Below are positions 34,724 through 43,767 of a DNA stretch of 64,000 nucleotides, piece by piece. Positions within the stretch are counted from its first letter, which is position 1. Every line of letters starts with the position of its first letter. A model generated the notes under the pieces. It saw nothing but the letters and a program-made list of their open reading frames with translations, was not told where the DNA came from and did no database searches. The stretch is taken from assembly GCA_008933765.1 (NCBI GenBank), contig WBUK01000006.1, positions 62,001-126,000 of the forward strand, written 5' to 3'. Position numbers and translations under genes: made by a program. This stretch comes from Ignavibacteriaceae bacterium (GTDB lineage Bacteria > Bacteroidota > Ignavibacteria > Ignavibacteriales > Ignavibacteriaceae).

Positions 34724-37700
34724 ATGTTCAAACCTTCCAACATAGAGTTTCAGAACGATGAAATTTCAGTCGCTCGGGCAACATTAATCGCCGAGGGCGA
34801 ACGCCTTCTCTCTGAAGTGGTCCTCGAACAAGAAGGGGAAAACATTCTGCGCCGGCTTGAAGAACTTGACGGGCTTGCCGAAAAATTTGCCAATCAACCC
34901 GCCTCCCACTCACACAAAATTGTCGATGAAGTAAAAGCAACCGTTGCTTCTTTCACCCGGGAAGAAGCGGAAAAAGTTGCAAAAGCACTTTCGATTCGGG
35001 AACTGATTACTACAGCCATTTCCGGGGGCGAATTTGTGCAATCAACCGGCAATTTATCAGAGCCGGAGGTGCTCTCTTTCGGCGCTTTCTGTGAAAATGG
35101 ATTGGGAAGTGATATTTTAGCCCGTTCATTTGAAAAGTTAAAAGCTGACGGGTTCGATAGTAAAGGGATTGGGGAGCTGTTAAAATCAATTGAAGTTACC
35201 TCCGTTTTAACACCTCATCCCACTTGGGCTGATCGATATGAATCCTTAAAAAAAACGCAGGAAATCTGCCTGTTGCTGCAGAAAGCGGAATTTTTGGATC
35301 AGAAAATAAAGGCGGCTCTGACACTTTTATGGCAGATCGAGTGGCACAGGGATTGTGAAATTACCCCCGCTCACGAAGCGGAAAGAGCGTTTTTCTTCCT
35401 TAAAGAAACCGTTTACAAAGCCGTTGAACTGTTTTACAGGCAATTCTGTAAGGCTAAATCTGAAACCGGTTTAGAGTCAGGCAACGATTACACCTGCCCC
35501 AAAATTAACTTCGGCTCGCTTATCTGCAGCGACAGGGTGGGCAACCCCGCTGTTACACCGCAATTAACTCGCGATTTTATGCAACTCCTTAGAGATGAAA
35601 TATTAAACCTTTACTTAGGTGAAATCGATTTTCTCATCCGGGAATTAACTCCGTCAGTTAAGGTTATTTCTGTATCCAAAGCCCTGAAATCCTCAATCAA
35701 CAGCGATTTGAAGCAACCCCTGCTGAATGATTCTTCACTGTATTCATCCGAAAACTTCAATTTGCACCGGTTCGAAGGTCTGTTTCCGACACGGCTGAAT
35801 GATTTCTCTTCGCTTTCAACTGAAGGGGCTTTTAAGCGCTCGACGGATCAACTTTACCGCAAAAAATTGATAATTATAGCCGAACGCCTGAAAAGAACCC
35901 TGAACCCCGAACCGGGGGGCTACACTTCACCCGATCAATTCATCGAAGACCTGAGACTGATTGATGAAAGTTTGTGCGAAAACAAAGCGGCCTCCGTTGC
36001 AGAATTATGGGTTAAACCGCTGATTTACAAGGTTGAATCCTTCGGGTTCCATTTTGTGAAAACTGAGGTTAAGCAAAACTCACGAAGAATCCGCGACGCG
36101 GTTGAAGAACTCCTGTTTCAGACCGGCGTTGCCCCCGGTTTTCGCAAAATGAGCGAAGAACAAAAGGTTAAAGTTCTTCGCGATGAAGTGCTTTCGTCCC
36201 GCCCGCTGACCAACCAATTTTCGGTTTTAGCGCCGGAAACAGCGCAGATTATTGAGGAAATCGGAGTGATAAAATGGGCGTCGGAAAACATTTCAGCCGG
36301 CTCGGGCACCGACTATGTTTTTACCGACTGCTCCGCTTTCAGCGACCTTCTTTCCGCTCTTTTGCTCGCTAAAGAGGCCGGCTTGATCCGGGCGGAAGAG
36401 GGACGAATTGCCGACTCACGGCTTGATATTGTGCCGCAATTTGAGCCTTCGGTTAACCCTGAAAAAGCAAAGGAAGTGTTGCGGGAGATGTTTGATTCCC
36501 GGCTGTACCGCCGGCATCTCCGCTTGCGCGGTAAAAAGGTGAAACTTCTGCTTGATTATACCGAGGCAGCAAAGCACTCCGGTGCCGTTGCTTCGGGCGT
36601 TCAGATGGTTCAGTTGCAAAAAGCGCTGACCGACCTCTGCAACGAATTTAAATTTGAACCCATTTTTTACCATGGAAAAGGAGGCGGTTTCACGGGTGAT
36701 ATATTTGGCTCAGGTAACGGTATTGCCGGCGGTTACAAGGGGGATATACTCGGCTCCGGAAACGGCGTCACAGGTAGTGTCTCGGAGAATGTAATTAGCT
36801 TTGGTATTGGCTCGACCGGTAGTTGGGAGTTGGGTGGTGGTGTTGGTTTAGAAGCAGGTAATGCCGGGAGAAACGCAAACCGATTTTCCGCTAATATGAT
36901 TTACGACGCAATAACGGCAACTCCTTACAAATCTCTTTTTGGCAGAGTTAAATTTACAGAGCCGGGCGAAACGCTCGCTGCAAAATACGCCTTCCCCGAA
37001 ACGGCCGCCGGTTCACTCGCCGGTTTGGTTGCTGCTGTTTTACTGAAAACAGCCGAAACATCTTCTGTGGCTTTGGATAAGGCAACTGATGCAACCTCCC
37101 CAAAAAGCAAGAAAGGCTCTAAAGTTAGGAAAACCTCAGAAGCCACAGAAGCTTCAAAAACCACGGAAGCCACGGAAGCTTCAAAAACTTCAGAGGCTAC
37201 AGAAACTTCAAAAACCACAGAAGCCACGGAAATTGCAGAAATACCGGAAGTTGAAAGAGAGCCGGATGAAACTGCACCGCCGGCGAATCTCTCTTACACA
37301 TCACAATCCCTCAGCAGCACAGAGATTAACCTTCTGAGAACCATCGCCGGTTATGCCGAAGAAAAATACCGCTCTCTCGTCGAAACACAGGGGTTTTTTG
37401 ATTATTTCAGGCGTTTAACCCCCGTTGATTTAATTGAAAAATTAGAAAGCTCTCAAACCGACACTTCCGGCAGTTCACCAAAATCTGATTCTTCAGCGGG
37501 CTTCGTGGCTCCGGGAGTGGGAATATTCGGGAAAGATACCTCTGCAATTCGATCGGTTCCGTGGGCTTTCGCATGGGGGCTGCAACAGCTAAATATTTCA
37601 CAGTGGTTCGGATACGGCACCGCTGTCGAAGAAACTATTTTGCACGAACACGCAACAGAAGCCGACCTTATCAGGCTTTATAATGGCAACCAAATCTTTA

Positions 37701-38050
37701 AAAACACGACAAATCAACTGGAAATCGCTCTTTTTAAAACTGATCTCAGAATGGCAAAAGAGTTTACCACATCTCAGGGTGTGCCGGGAGCGGCTAAAAT
37801 TTACAAATTAATTAAGGAAGAGTTCGATAAGTCCGTTTCCGCCGTTCTGCTTCTTACGGGTGATAAATTTTTACTGAGCAGGAACCCACAACTTCAACGA
37901 AATTTGTTAACGGCTAACCGCTATTTAGTGCCGCTCTCTTTTATTCGGCAGAAATTTTGGGAAGAGTGGCGCAAAAACGGCTCACCGGCAAATGATCCGC
38001 TCCTTCACCTGCTTCGGTTAACCGTAAAACCGGCGGTTGGGAAAAGTTAA
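34724..38050 (+). CDS. Divergent phosphoenolpyruvate carboxylase-like protein with repeat insertions
   Basis: The 1108-aa chain aligns along its length with PEP carboxylase (usually about 880-950 aa), but hallmark motifs are altered. TAHPTE is TPHPTW (163-168, His165 kept). GGDRDGNP is CSDRVGNP (268-275). GYSDSNKDGG is DYTEAAKHSG (611-620). The arginine loop HGRGGxxGRGG is HGKGGGFTGD (650-659), followed by about 55 Gly/Ser-rich residues. The conserved C-terminal NTG is absent (ends VGKS). Recognisable family segments remain at LDIVPQFEP, FGFHFVKTEVKQNSRR, GRVKFTEPGE and IRSVPWAFAWGLQ. A second insertion (803-836) repeats TSEATEASK. It is probably a pseudoenzyme or an enzyme with changed function. 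Confidence 0.75.
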   Translation: MFKPSNIEFQNDEISVARATLIAEGERLLSEVVLEQEGENILRRLEELDGLAEKFANQPASHSHKIVDEVKATVASFTREEAEKVAKALSIRELITTAISGGEFVQSTGNLSEPEVLSFGAFCENGLGSDILARSFEKLKADGFDSKGIGELLKSIEVTSVLTPHPTWADRYESLKKTQEICLLLQKAEFLDQKIKAALTLLWQIEWHRDCEITPAHEAERAFFFLKETVYKAVELFYRQFCKAKSETGLESGNDYTCPKINFGSLICSDRVGNPAVTPQLTRDFMQLLRDEILNLYLGEIDFLIRELTPSVKVISVSKALKSSINSDLKQPLLNDSSLYSSENFNLHRFEGLFPTRLNDFSSLSTEGAFKRSTDQLYRKKLIIIAERLKRTLNPEPGGYTSPDQFIEDLRLIDESLCENKAASVAELWVKPLIYKVESFGFHFVKTEVKQNSRRIRDAVEELLFQTGVAPGFRKMSEEQKVKVLRDEVLSSRPLTNQFSVLAPETAQIIEEIGVIKWASENISAGSGTDYVFTDCSAFSDLLSALLLAKEAGLIRAEEGRIADSRLDIVPQFEPSVNPEKAKEVLREMFDSRLYRRHLRLRGKKVKLLLDYTEAAKHSGAVASGVQMVQLQKALTDLCNEFKFEPIFYHGKGGGFTGDIFGSGNGIAGGYKGDILGSGNGVTGSVSENVISFGIGSTGSWELGGGVGLEAGNAGRNANRFSANMIYDAITATPYKSLFGRVKFTEPGETLAAKYAFPETAAGSLAGLVAAVLLKTAETSSVALDKATDATSPKSKKGSKVRKTSEATEASKTTEATEASKTSEATETSKTTEATEIAEIPEVEREPDETAPPANLSYTSQSLSSTEINLLRTIAGYAEEKYRSLVETQGFFDYFRRLTPVDLIEKLESSQTDTSGSSPKSDSSAGFVAPGVGIFGKDTSAIRSVPWAFAWGLQQLNISQWFGYGTAVEETILHEHATEADLIRLYNGNQIFKNTTNQLEIALFKTDLRMAKEFTTSQGVPGAAKIYKLIKEEFDKSVSAVLLLTGDKFLLSRNPQLQRNLLTANRYLVPLSFIRQKFWEEWRKNGSPANDPLLHLLRLTVKPAVGKS

Positions 38051-38100
38051 AAGGGAAATTCCATTTTTCTACCCCCTCTGCTGACCCTCATTGAACCGGA

Positions 38101-38589
38101 TTAACCGGAACCCACAGGCACCAACAGAAGCTTGTTATTTGGCTCAAACTGCACATATTCAATCCCTGCCAGATCAAACAATTTGCGCGAGGCAACCCAA
38201 ATTGGGTCGTCGTGGTATTTATCTGACTCGTAAATAACTTTTGAAATACCATTTTGGATGATCGTTTTTGCACACTCGTTGCAGGGGAAAAGTGTTGCGT
38301 AGAGGGTGCATCCTTTAACGGGTTTGTTTGAGTTGTAAATTGCGTTTGCCTCGGCGTGCACAACATAGGCATATTTTGTCTCGGTGAATGCGCCGGTGCG
38401 CTCCCACGGAAGTTCTTCCTCGCGGATTTTCCTGGGGAACCCGTTATAGCCCAACCCTACGATTACTTTATTTTCATCAACAATCACTGCGCCGGCGCGC
38501 GTGTTCGGGTCTTTCGAGCGCATCGCAATCAGGTGCGCCATCTGCATAAAACACTCATCCCACGAAATTGGCTCTCTTGGTTCGGTCAT
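38101..38589 (-). CDS. Deoxycytidylate (dCMP) deaminase family protein
   Basis: This zinc enzyme deaminates dCMP to dUMP for thymidylate synthesis. The start at 38589 is chosen for the AAAGGAG site 7 bp upstream; a longer frame reaches 38661 but adds an unlikely 24 residues. The 162-aa product has the catalytic HAEAN motif (His78, Glu80) and the second zinc site PCNECAK (Cys103, Cys106), with SWDECFMQMAHLIAMRSKDP at the N-terminus. Length fits the dCMP or ComE-type deaminase group. It converges with the PEPC-like gene with a 50-bp gap. Confidence 0.9.
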   Translation of the reverse strand: MTEPREPISWDECFMQMAHLIAMRSKDPNTRAGAVIVDENKVIVGLGYNGFPRKIREEELPWERTGAFTETKYAYVVHAEANAIYNSNKPVKGCTLYATLFPCNECAKTIIQNGISKVIYESDKYHDDPIWVASRKLFDLAGIEYVQFEPNNKLLLVPVGSG

Positions 38590-38724
38590 TAAGACTCCTT
38601 TAAAATTTAAAAAAATGAAGTGTTGCCGTATCTCATGTTTGCACAAAAAGTATTGGGTCAATCGTTTGAGCTAATTTACCCGGTGCCCTGTTTGTGCTGA
38701 AAGTTCTCTGTATGTTTGCGGGTT

Positions 38725-38950
38725 GCACTTCTTCGCATTCAAATTGTATCAGCCAAAAGCAGGGAATCGCCTTTCCCTCTCCCACTTTTCACCGGCAGCA
38801 CTTCTTAGCATTCAAATTGTATCAGCCAAAAGCAGGGAATCGCCTTTCCCTCTCCCACTTTTCACCGGCAGCACTTCTTCGCATTCAAATTGTATCAGCC
38901 AAAAGCAAAATTTCTGCCCGCAAAAGGCTCACCGGCAGCACTTCCGCCTT
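38725..38950 (+). repeat. 73-bp tandem repeat, three copies plus remnant
   Basis: Units beginning GCACTTCTT(C/A)GCATTCAAATT start at 38725, 38798 and 38871, with a remnant at 38938. The first two are almost identical, while the third changes after CCAAAAGCA. They fill most of the 369-bp gap between dCMP deaminase and mgtE and generate false open frames on the plus strand. Confidence 0.85.
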
Positions 38951-38958
38951 CCCAAATA

Positions 38959-40338
38959 TCACAAAAGCGTGCCGCGCAGAAAAATGGCGGCGCAGGTGAA
39001 GTAAATTATGATTCCGGTAACATCCACGAGCGTGGAAACGAACGGCGCAGATGAGGTGGCGGGGTCAAAACCTAAGCGCTTGAGAACCAACGGCAGCATC
39101 GAGCCGACAAATGTGCCCCACAAAACCACTCCTACCAACGCTGTTGATACACTTAGAGCTATCTGGAACCAATAATCAAGTTGGCTCATATCCAAAAATT
39201 CTAATATTGCTATTCTGAAAAACCCGATTATCGCCAAAATCACCCCCAGTACTAAACCCGTTATGAACTCTTTGCGCATTACGCTCCACCAGTCGTGAAT
39301 CGTTATTTCACCCAGCGAAAGCGCCCGCGTAACTAATGTTGCCGCCTGCGAACCCGAGTTACCTCCCGAAGCTATAACCAACGGAATGAAAAGCGAAAGT
39401 ACAAGTGCCTTCTGAAGTTCTGCCTCGAAAATCCCAATCGCTGAAGCCGTTAAACTGCCGCTTATGAACAGCACCGCCAACCAGCCAACCCGCTTTTTTA
39501 TCATCTGAGGAATGGAAGTATCAACATAAGAATCCTCCAACGCCGAAACCGCACCGAGTTTTTGAATATCTTCGGTTGCTTCTTCTTCTGCCACATCCAG
39601 AACATCATCCACCGTTACGATGCCGATCAGAACACCCGCTGAGTCAACTACCGGCAGCGAAAGTTTGTCGTACTTTTTGAAAACTTCCACCGCTTCTTCC
39701 TGATCGTCAAACGCACTGAGGGAGATGAAGTTGCTGTCCATTAAGTCATAAACCTTTTTGTGTAAAGGGTTTAGCAGGAACTCACGGATTCTTATATCAT
39801 CGACCAACTGCCCCTTCTCGTTGATTACATAGATGGTGTTCAGAGTTTCGGTATCTTCACCGTATTCCCGTATGTGATCCAGAACTTCTTTGATCGACCA
39901 GTCTTCTTCCACTGCAAGATAGTCGGGGGTCATAAGTCTTCCGACCGAGTTTTCGGGGTATCCAAGCAGCCGGCTGGCAACTGCCCGCTCTTCGTTTGAA
40001 AGGTAAGACATCATCTGCTTTGTTATATGCGCAGGAAGCTCTTCGAAGAAGGCGGTTCTGTCGTCGGGCGACATTTCGTTCAACACATTCGACACTTCCT
40101 CGCGCCCCATCGCTTTGATTATGCCGATTTGGTCGTCGGTGTCTAAATATTCGAAAGTTTCAATTTCAACATCTTTGGGGAGTACCCGGAAGAGAACCGC
40201 CCGATCGTTGTCAGGCAGGCAGGAGATAAGGTCAGCCAGGTCCGCAGGGGTCCATTCATCTATTAATTCTCTGATCGGCGAAAGATTCCGTTGCTCTATC
40301 AGTTCGCTGATCTCTGGCTGAAGTATTTTTCCTATCAT
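38959..40338 (-). CDS. mgtE: Magnesium transporter MgtE
   Basis: MgtE is a Mg2+-selective channel gated by cytoplasmic magnesium. The 459-aa product has the N-domain of HEAT-like helices (residues about 20-130, with PDDRTAFFEELP), two CBS domains (about 135-255, with VGRLMTPDYLAV and VDDVLDVAEEEA), a linker helix, and five C-terminal membrane helices containing PLVIASGGNSGSQAATLVTRAL, the pore signature. Length is normal and GGAG precedes the ATG. Its 3' end lies next to the 73-bp repeats. It is transcribed alone. Confidence 0.96.
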   Translation of the reverse strand: MIGKILQPEISELIEQRNLSPIRELIDEWTPADLADLISCLPDNDRAVLFRVLPKDVEIETFEYLDTDDQIGIIKAMGREEVSNVLNEMSPDDRTAFFEELPAHITKQMMSYLSNEERAVASRLLGYPENSVGRLMTPDYLAVEEDWSIKEVLDHIREYGEDTETLNTIYVINEKGQLVDDIRIREFLLNPLHKKVYDLMDSNFISLSAFDDQEEAVEVFKKYDKLSLPVVDSAGVLIGIVTVDDVLDVAEEEATEDIQKLGAVSALEDSYVDTSIPQMIKKRVGWLAVLFISGSLTASAIGIFEAELQKALVLSLFIPLVIASGGNSGSQAATLVTRALSLGEITIHDWWSVMRKEFITGLVLGVILAIIGFFRIAILEFLDMSQLDYWFQIALSVSTALVGVVLWGTFVGSMLPLVLKRLGFDPATSSAPFVSTLVDVTGIIIYFTCAAIFLRGTLL

Positions 40339-40607
40339 TTCTTCTCCGGCGTTTTTTTTATGAGAAGGCGGGAATTATCGCGTGGTTTTCTCTGTTACAT
40401 TGGTATCATCTGTTATTCAAATTTGCCTAAAGCAGACCACAAAATTAACAAATTTCACTCCGATTAAAAAATTTTTTGATCTGATCTGTCTGTTTATTAT
40501 ATTTACAGGCTAATTTTGAATTTTTATTCAATATTTAGTTTTTTATATGGGATCTTGTCATCGGTAATATAGCATTTCCGGACACCGGTGACATCCCACC
40601 CTTTTAC

Positions 40608-40679
40608 GGGTGCGTAGCTCAGGGGTAGAGCATCTGCCTTTTAAGCAGAGGGTCGGTGGTTCGATCCCACCCGCACTCA
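40608..40679 (+). tRNA. tRNA-Lys (anticodon TTT)
   Basis: The cloverleaf is complete. Acceptor GGGTGCG pairs with CGCACTC. The D-arm is GCTC/GAGC. The anticodon stem TCTGC/GCAGA closes loop CTTTTAA with anticodon TTT. T-arm GGTGG/CCACC closes TTCGATC, and the discriminator is A. CCA is not encoded (ACA follows). A perfect 14-bp terminator hairpin starts 7 bp later. Its 3' half is repeated five times downstream in degenerate tRNA-like units. Confidence 0.97.
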
Positions 40680-40685
40680 CAATTA

Positions 40686-40725
40686 CAACAAAGCCTTCGG
40701 TGATCTCGAAGGCTTTGTTGGTTTT
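40686..40725 (+). terminator. Terminator of tRNA-Lys
   Basis: CAACAAAGCCTTCG pairs perfectly with CGAAGGCTTTGTTG around GTGATCT, followed by GTTTT. A diverged copy of the same hairpin ends the repeat array at about 41556-41591. Confidence 0.85.
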
Positions 40726-40826
40726 AAAAGGTAACCTAACTCAGTTGCGCCTCAACTTAAATAAAACTTGAAACTTTAACCCTTCTTCTTTTTAGAAAAT
40801 TTCCGGGGAAAGGTGTTGTTTAACTT

Positions 40827-40883
40827 GTTAGAGCATTCCGATTAATCGGAAGAATCGGTGGTTCGATCCCACCCGCACTCACA
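40827..40883 (+). pseudogene. tRNA-like copy 1
   Basis: It contains GTTAGAGCA, the palindrome TTCCGATTAATCGGAA and the complete T-arm and 3' acceptor half of tRNA-Lys. The upstream bases (AGGTGTTGTTTAACTTGTTAG) look like a decayed acceptor and D-arm. The anticodon loop has lost three bases. An AAGTCCTTGTAA / TTACAAGGACTT hairpin follows. Confidence 0.75.
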
Positions 40884-41008
40884 AGTTAAGTCCTTGTAAT
40901 TAAATAAGTTACAAGGACTTCTTTGTATTAAAATAAATGTTCTCTTAAACTGAATACTTCACCCCTCTTCACTTTAAAAAATTTCCAGCGAAGTGTGTTA
41001 TCTGATTT

Positions 41009-41065
41009 GTTAGAGCATTCCGATTAATCGGAAGGGTCGGTGGTTCGATCCCACCCGCACTCACA
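41009..41065 (+). pseudogene. tRNA-like copy 2
   Basis: The core matches copy 1 with GGGTC, as in true tRNA-Lys, before an intact T-arm and CGCACTC acceptor half. AGTGTG upstream (near 40992) can still pair with CGCACT, so a full cloverleaf with a six-base anticodon loop is possible. Confidence 0.75.
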
Positions 41066-41188
41066 AGTTAAGTCCTTGCACATAAAAAATGTAAGGACTT
41101 CTTTGTATTAAAATAAATGTTCTCTTAAACTGAATACTTCACCCCTCTTCACTTTAAAAAATTTCCAGCGAAGTGTGTTATCTGATTT

Positions 41189-41245
41189 GTTAGAGCATTC
41201 CGATTAATCGGAAGGGTCGGTGGTTCGATCCCACCCGCACTCACA
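41189..41245 (+). pseudogene. tRNA-like copy 3
   Basis: It is identical to copy 2 across the core and 180 bp downstream of it. Confidence 0.75.
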
Positions 41246-41368
41246 AGTTAAGTCCTTGCACATAAAAAATGTAAGGACTTCTTTGTATTAAAATAAATGT
41301 TCTCTTAAACTGAATACTTCACCCCTCTTCACTTTAAAAAATTTCCAGCGAAGTGTGTTATCTGATTT

Positions 41369-41425
41369 GTTAGAGCATTCCGATTAATCGGAAGAATCGG
41401 TGGTTCGATCCCACCCGCACTCACA
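41369..41425 (+). pseudogene. tRNA-like copy 4
   Basis: It is as copy 3 but with AATC before the T-arm, as in copy 1, which suggests conversion between copies. Confidence 0.75.
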
Positions 41426-41494
41426 AGTTAAGTCCTTGCACATAAAAAATGTAAGGACTTGTTTATTTTAAAGGAAATTCCGATTTTCCCACTT

Positions 41495-41551
41495 GTTAGA
41501 GCATTCCGATTAATCGGAAGGGTCGGTGGTTCGATCCCACCCGCACTTACA
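41495..41551 (+). pseudogene. tRNA-like copy 5, ends the array
   Basis: The core is as copy 2 but the acceptor end is CGCACTT. It is followed by a diverged copy of the tRNA-Lys terminator (ACAAAACCTTCG with CGAAGGCTTTGT, about 41557-41590), so the array is bracketed by the same terminator. Confidence 0.75.
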
Positions 41552-41734
41552 ATTACAACAAAACCTTCGAGACCATCGAAGGCTTTGTTGTAAATAAATC
41601 ATACTCTTTTAATCGAGAGACTAAAAACTATATAAATAAAGTTAGAAATGAACTAATTTACACCGTTGAAAAATGTCTTAAAAATCAGAAATATGTTAAG
41701 AATTTGCAAATATAAACAGTTCTTTCATCTATCT

Positions 41735-42436
41735 CTACTCTTGAGGTAGAGGATTTATTCCTAAAAATTTTACATTTTCAGGCCTAACGAAATACTGATC
41801 AATCCAATTCATTTCTGCTTTTTGCGAAATCTCGACTAAGACTAATGCCTCCCGATTATTAATGGCAATATCTTTTAACTTTTTGATGTCTTCAGAATAT
41901 TCATTAGTTTTCAAAGGTAAGTATAAGGAATTCAATTTGCCATCATATAGCTCAATTCGATCATGGTCTTTGTCATACGAACTAAAGCTGAAGCTTTTGG
42001 CCTTAAATTTTACCTCTACCCAAAATTTCGTTGGGCCACTTAGACCAGCTTGACAATACTGAAGGAGATCAATTTTATTATAACCAATCATAGTTTTAAA
42101 ATCGATTTTTTCCTTGTCCGCAACATTTGTTATAAGGAAATGCCTAATTTGAGTTTGTTCTTTATCAGATTTTTTCCTCAACCGTGTAACTTTAAACATA
42201 GATGTATTTTCATCGATTTTCTTTTCAAAAAGGATTTCTTCAATACGATAATCAGCTTCTTCATCATAAAGATCACTTGGCTTGAGTCCATCAGCGTCCA
42301 AAATAAATTCTTTTTTCTCTTCCCAAGTTTTTGCACCATAAAAATCCTTAATTACATAACCGGGTTCTTTTGAGCAACCGCTAAAAATTACTATTAGAGA
42401 AATAACAAACATGTTAGTGAGTAGTTGTTTTTTCAT
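41735..42436 (-). CDS. Hypothetical lipoprotein
   Basis: No family is recognised. The 233-aa product starts MKKQLLTNMFVISLIVIFSG with a lipobox ending at Cys21 (FSGC), so it should be a lipid-anchored envelope protein. The mature part is Lys/Asp/Glu-rich and mixed alpha/beta, with no repeat or catalytic motif evident. It is a lone AT-rich gene between the tRNA-like array and 1.3 kb of gene-free DNA, a position typical of acquired cargo next to a tRNA. Base composition is clearly lower in GC than the efflux operon downstream. Confidence 0.75.
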   Translation of the reverse strand: MKKQLLTNMFVISLIVIFSGCSKEPGYVIKDFYGAKTWEEKKEFILDADGLKPSDLYDEEADYRIEEILFEKKIDENTSMFKVTRLRKKSDKEQTQIRHFLITNVADKEKIDFKTMIGYNKIDLLQYCQAGLSGPTKFWVEVKFKAKSFSFSSYDKDHDRIELYDGKLNSLYLPLKTNEYSEDIKKLKDIAINNREALVLVEISQKAEMNWIDQYFVRPENVKFLGINPLPQE

Positions 42437-42673
42437 TTTGTACCTCTATTATTTTGGTAGTTTTAATGGGTTTGATTCACAGGTCTGGAACCATTTGATT
42501 TATACTTTTTTCCTTCATAACTTTCATGAAGATCAGCTTAATAATTAGTATATTTTCGAGATTATCAAGAAAATTCTTAATTTGAACTTCAGCCTAATTT
42601 ACATATTGGAAAATGATTAATTACCTTAACCAATTTTTTGAATCATTCCGCCAATATTTAATTCAGTGTAAAC

Positions 42674-42753
42674 AAAAAACGGAAACCTACCGTTGGATGC
42701 ACACCTCAGCACAGCATGCCTTGGCAATAACCAAAAGTTAGTTTCCGTTTTTA
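42674..42753 (+). ncRNA. Candidate structured RNA or hairpin element
   Basis: AAAAACGGAAAC pairs with GTTTCCGTTTTT, and after a matching six-base internal loop TTGG pairs with CCAA. Inside, GGATGC can pair with GCATGCC. The T-rich right edge could act as a terminator. No known RNA family was recognised, and a mobile-element remnant is equally possible. Confidence 0.35.
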
Positions 42754-43009
42754 GCGACGGGCTTTACTGCCCTTAAAAATCCTTAAAAGGTTGAAATCAA
42801 CAATTGTTTCCCAAGGACAATTTGCGATTTATAATAATTGAGTGTAAAAATTTTTCCGGTAATTTCCTTTTTTATTACAGACAATATTATGAATTATTTT
42901 GTAATAAAACAAAATTATTTTTACAAACCGGTTTTAAAAATAAGTTGCGTTGTATTATGAGACTGTTCAGAGTTTTAAGACATTGAAAATCAGGTTCTTC
43001 AATAGTTCT

Positions 43010-43110
43010 TTCCAAAAACGCGCTTTATTAATCGCTTTGCTAACTGCGTAGGCATAAATTTCCCGCAGAAAATTTAAATTTTTACGGTAAACTTGGCGTC
43101 AGAAAATAGG
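43010..43110 (+). repeat. Inverted-repeat partner of 61032-61135
   Basis: Read on the minus strand, this stretch closely matches 61032-61135. The best part is TCTGCGGGAAATTTATG and the flanking GCAGTT ... CAAAGCGATTAATAAA. The two copies are 18 kb apart in opposite orientation. Confidence 0.7.
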
Positions 43111-43767
43111 GAGTGTAAAAAATTTTGTGTAATTGGTTTAAAGTCCGGGGGATCAGTTTTTTTGGGGGGAGTCGGGTTAAGCAGTCAACTGTAATGGTAC
43201 TATACAAGAAACTATAACCCTTTTGGATATCAATATTTTTATGACTCAAATGATAGAAGACATACTCTTTACCATCAATTTTAGGATGACATTTTAATTT
43301 TATCTCTTTCCGGTTGAATAAATAACTTTAAGTACCACACTCTCAAATTGCGCTCTCCAAACAAATGATTACATTTAAGGTTAGTTTTTGCAAATTTTTG
43401 CGTGATGGGGTTGTTCTTTGCCGGTATCAACGGCATTCGATTGCGCCGGAGAACGGTTGGATATTAAATAATTGTTGAGGCGTAAAAGTCAATCCTGTGT
43501 TTTAAACTCTGTATTTGAGAGATCTAAGCAACTTGAGAAAATCTAATGAATAGAGGTCAACTTAAGAACGCCTGACAGTTAAAGAAAAACTTAAGAATAT
43601 AAAGCAATTTTAAGCTAAATCAGCCAAAAACCAAAAACCGGCAAAACGCAAAACAACAAAAAAGCAACTAAAGCAACCAAGTAGCCGGCAAAAAACCAAA
43701 CAGCCATAAAAGCCAAAAAAAACAACAAGTCATTTAACACAAAACAGGAAAGAAGATTAAAGCCTTA

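Larger units (their letters stand above)
40921..41460 (+). repeat. Three near-identical 180-bp tandem units carrying tRNA-like copies
   Basis: Blocks 40921-41100, 41101-41280 and 41281-41460 are almost base-for-base identical. The main differences are GG/AA before the T-arm in the third unit and one base at its end. Each unit has an AT-rich leader, a tRNA-like sequence and an AAGTCCTT ... AAGGACTT hairpin. Such identity implies recent amplification or gene conversion. Diverged units lie on both sides. Confidence 0.9.
42437..43767. other. 1.3-kb gene-free AT-rich region
   Basis: No believable gene was found; a 60-codon frame at 42804 is low quality. The region contains the hairpin element at 42674-42753, the inverted-repeat partner of 61 kb at 43010-43110, and a T-poor A/C-rich tract (about 43620-43745) that may be the unstructured leader of the efflux operon. 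Confidence 0.5.

Noticed and set aside
36925..37227. Minus-strand frame of Ser/Val/Ala repeats
   Set aside because: It is the antisense reading of the TSEATEASK repeat in the PEPC-like gene.
38694..39004. Plus-strand frames over the 73-bp repeats
   Set aside because: They simply translate the tandem repeat in two frames and run into the mgtE 3' end.
40827..41551. Five additional functional tRNAs
   Set aside because: The anticodon loop has only six bases, and the 5' acceptor and D-arm are decayed, so normal charging and decoding are unlikely.
42679..42748. Integron attC site
   Set aside because: A GTTRRRY-like word (GTTGGAT) is present, but the matching RYYYAAC is not in the right order or orientation.
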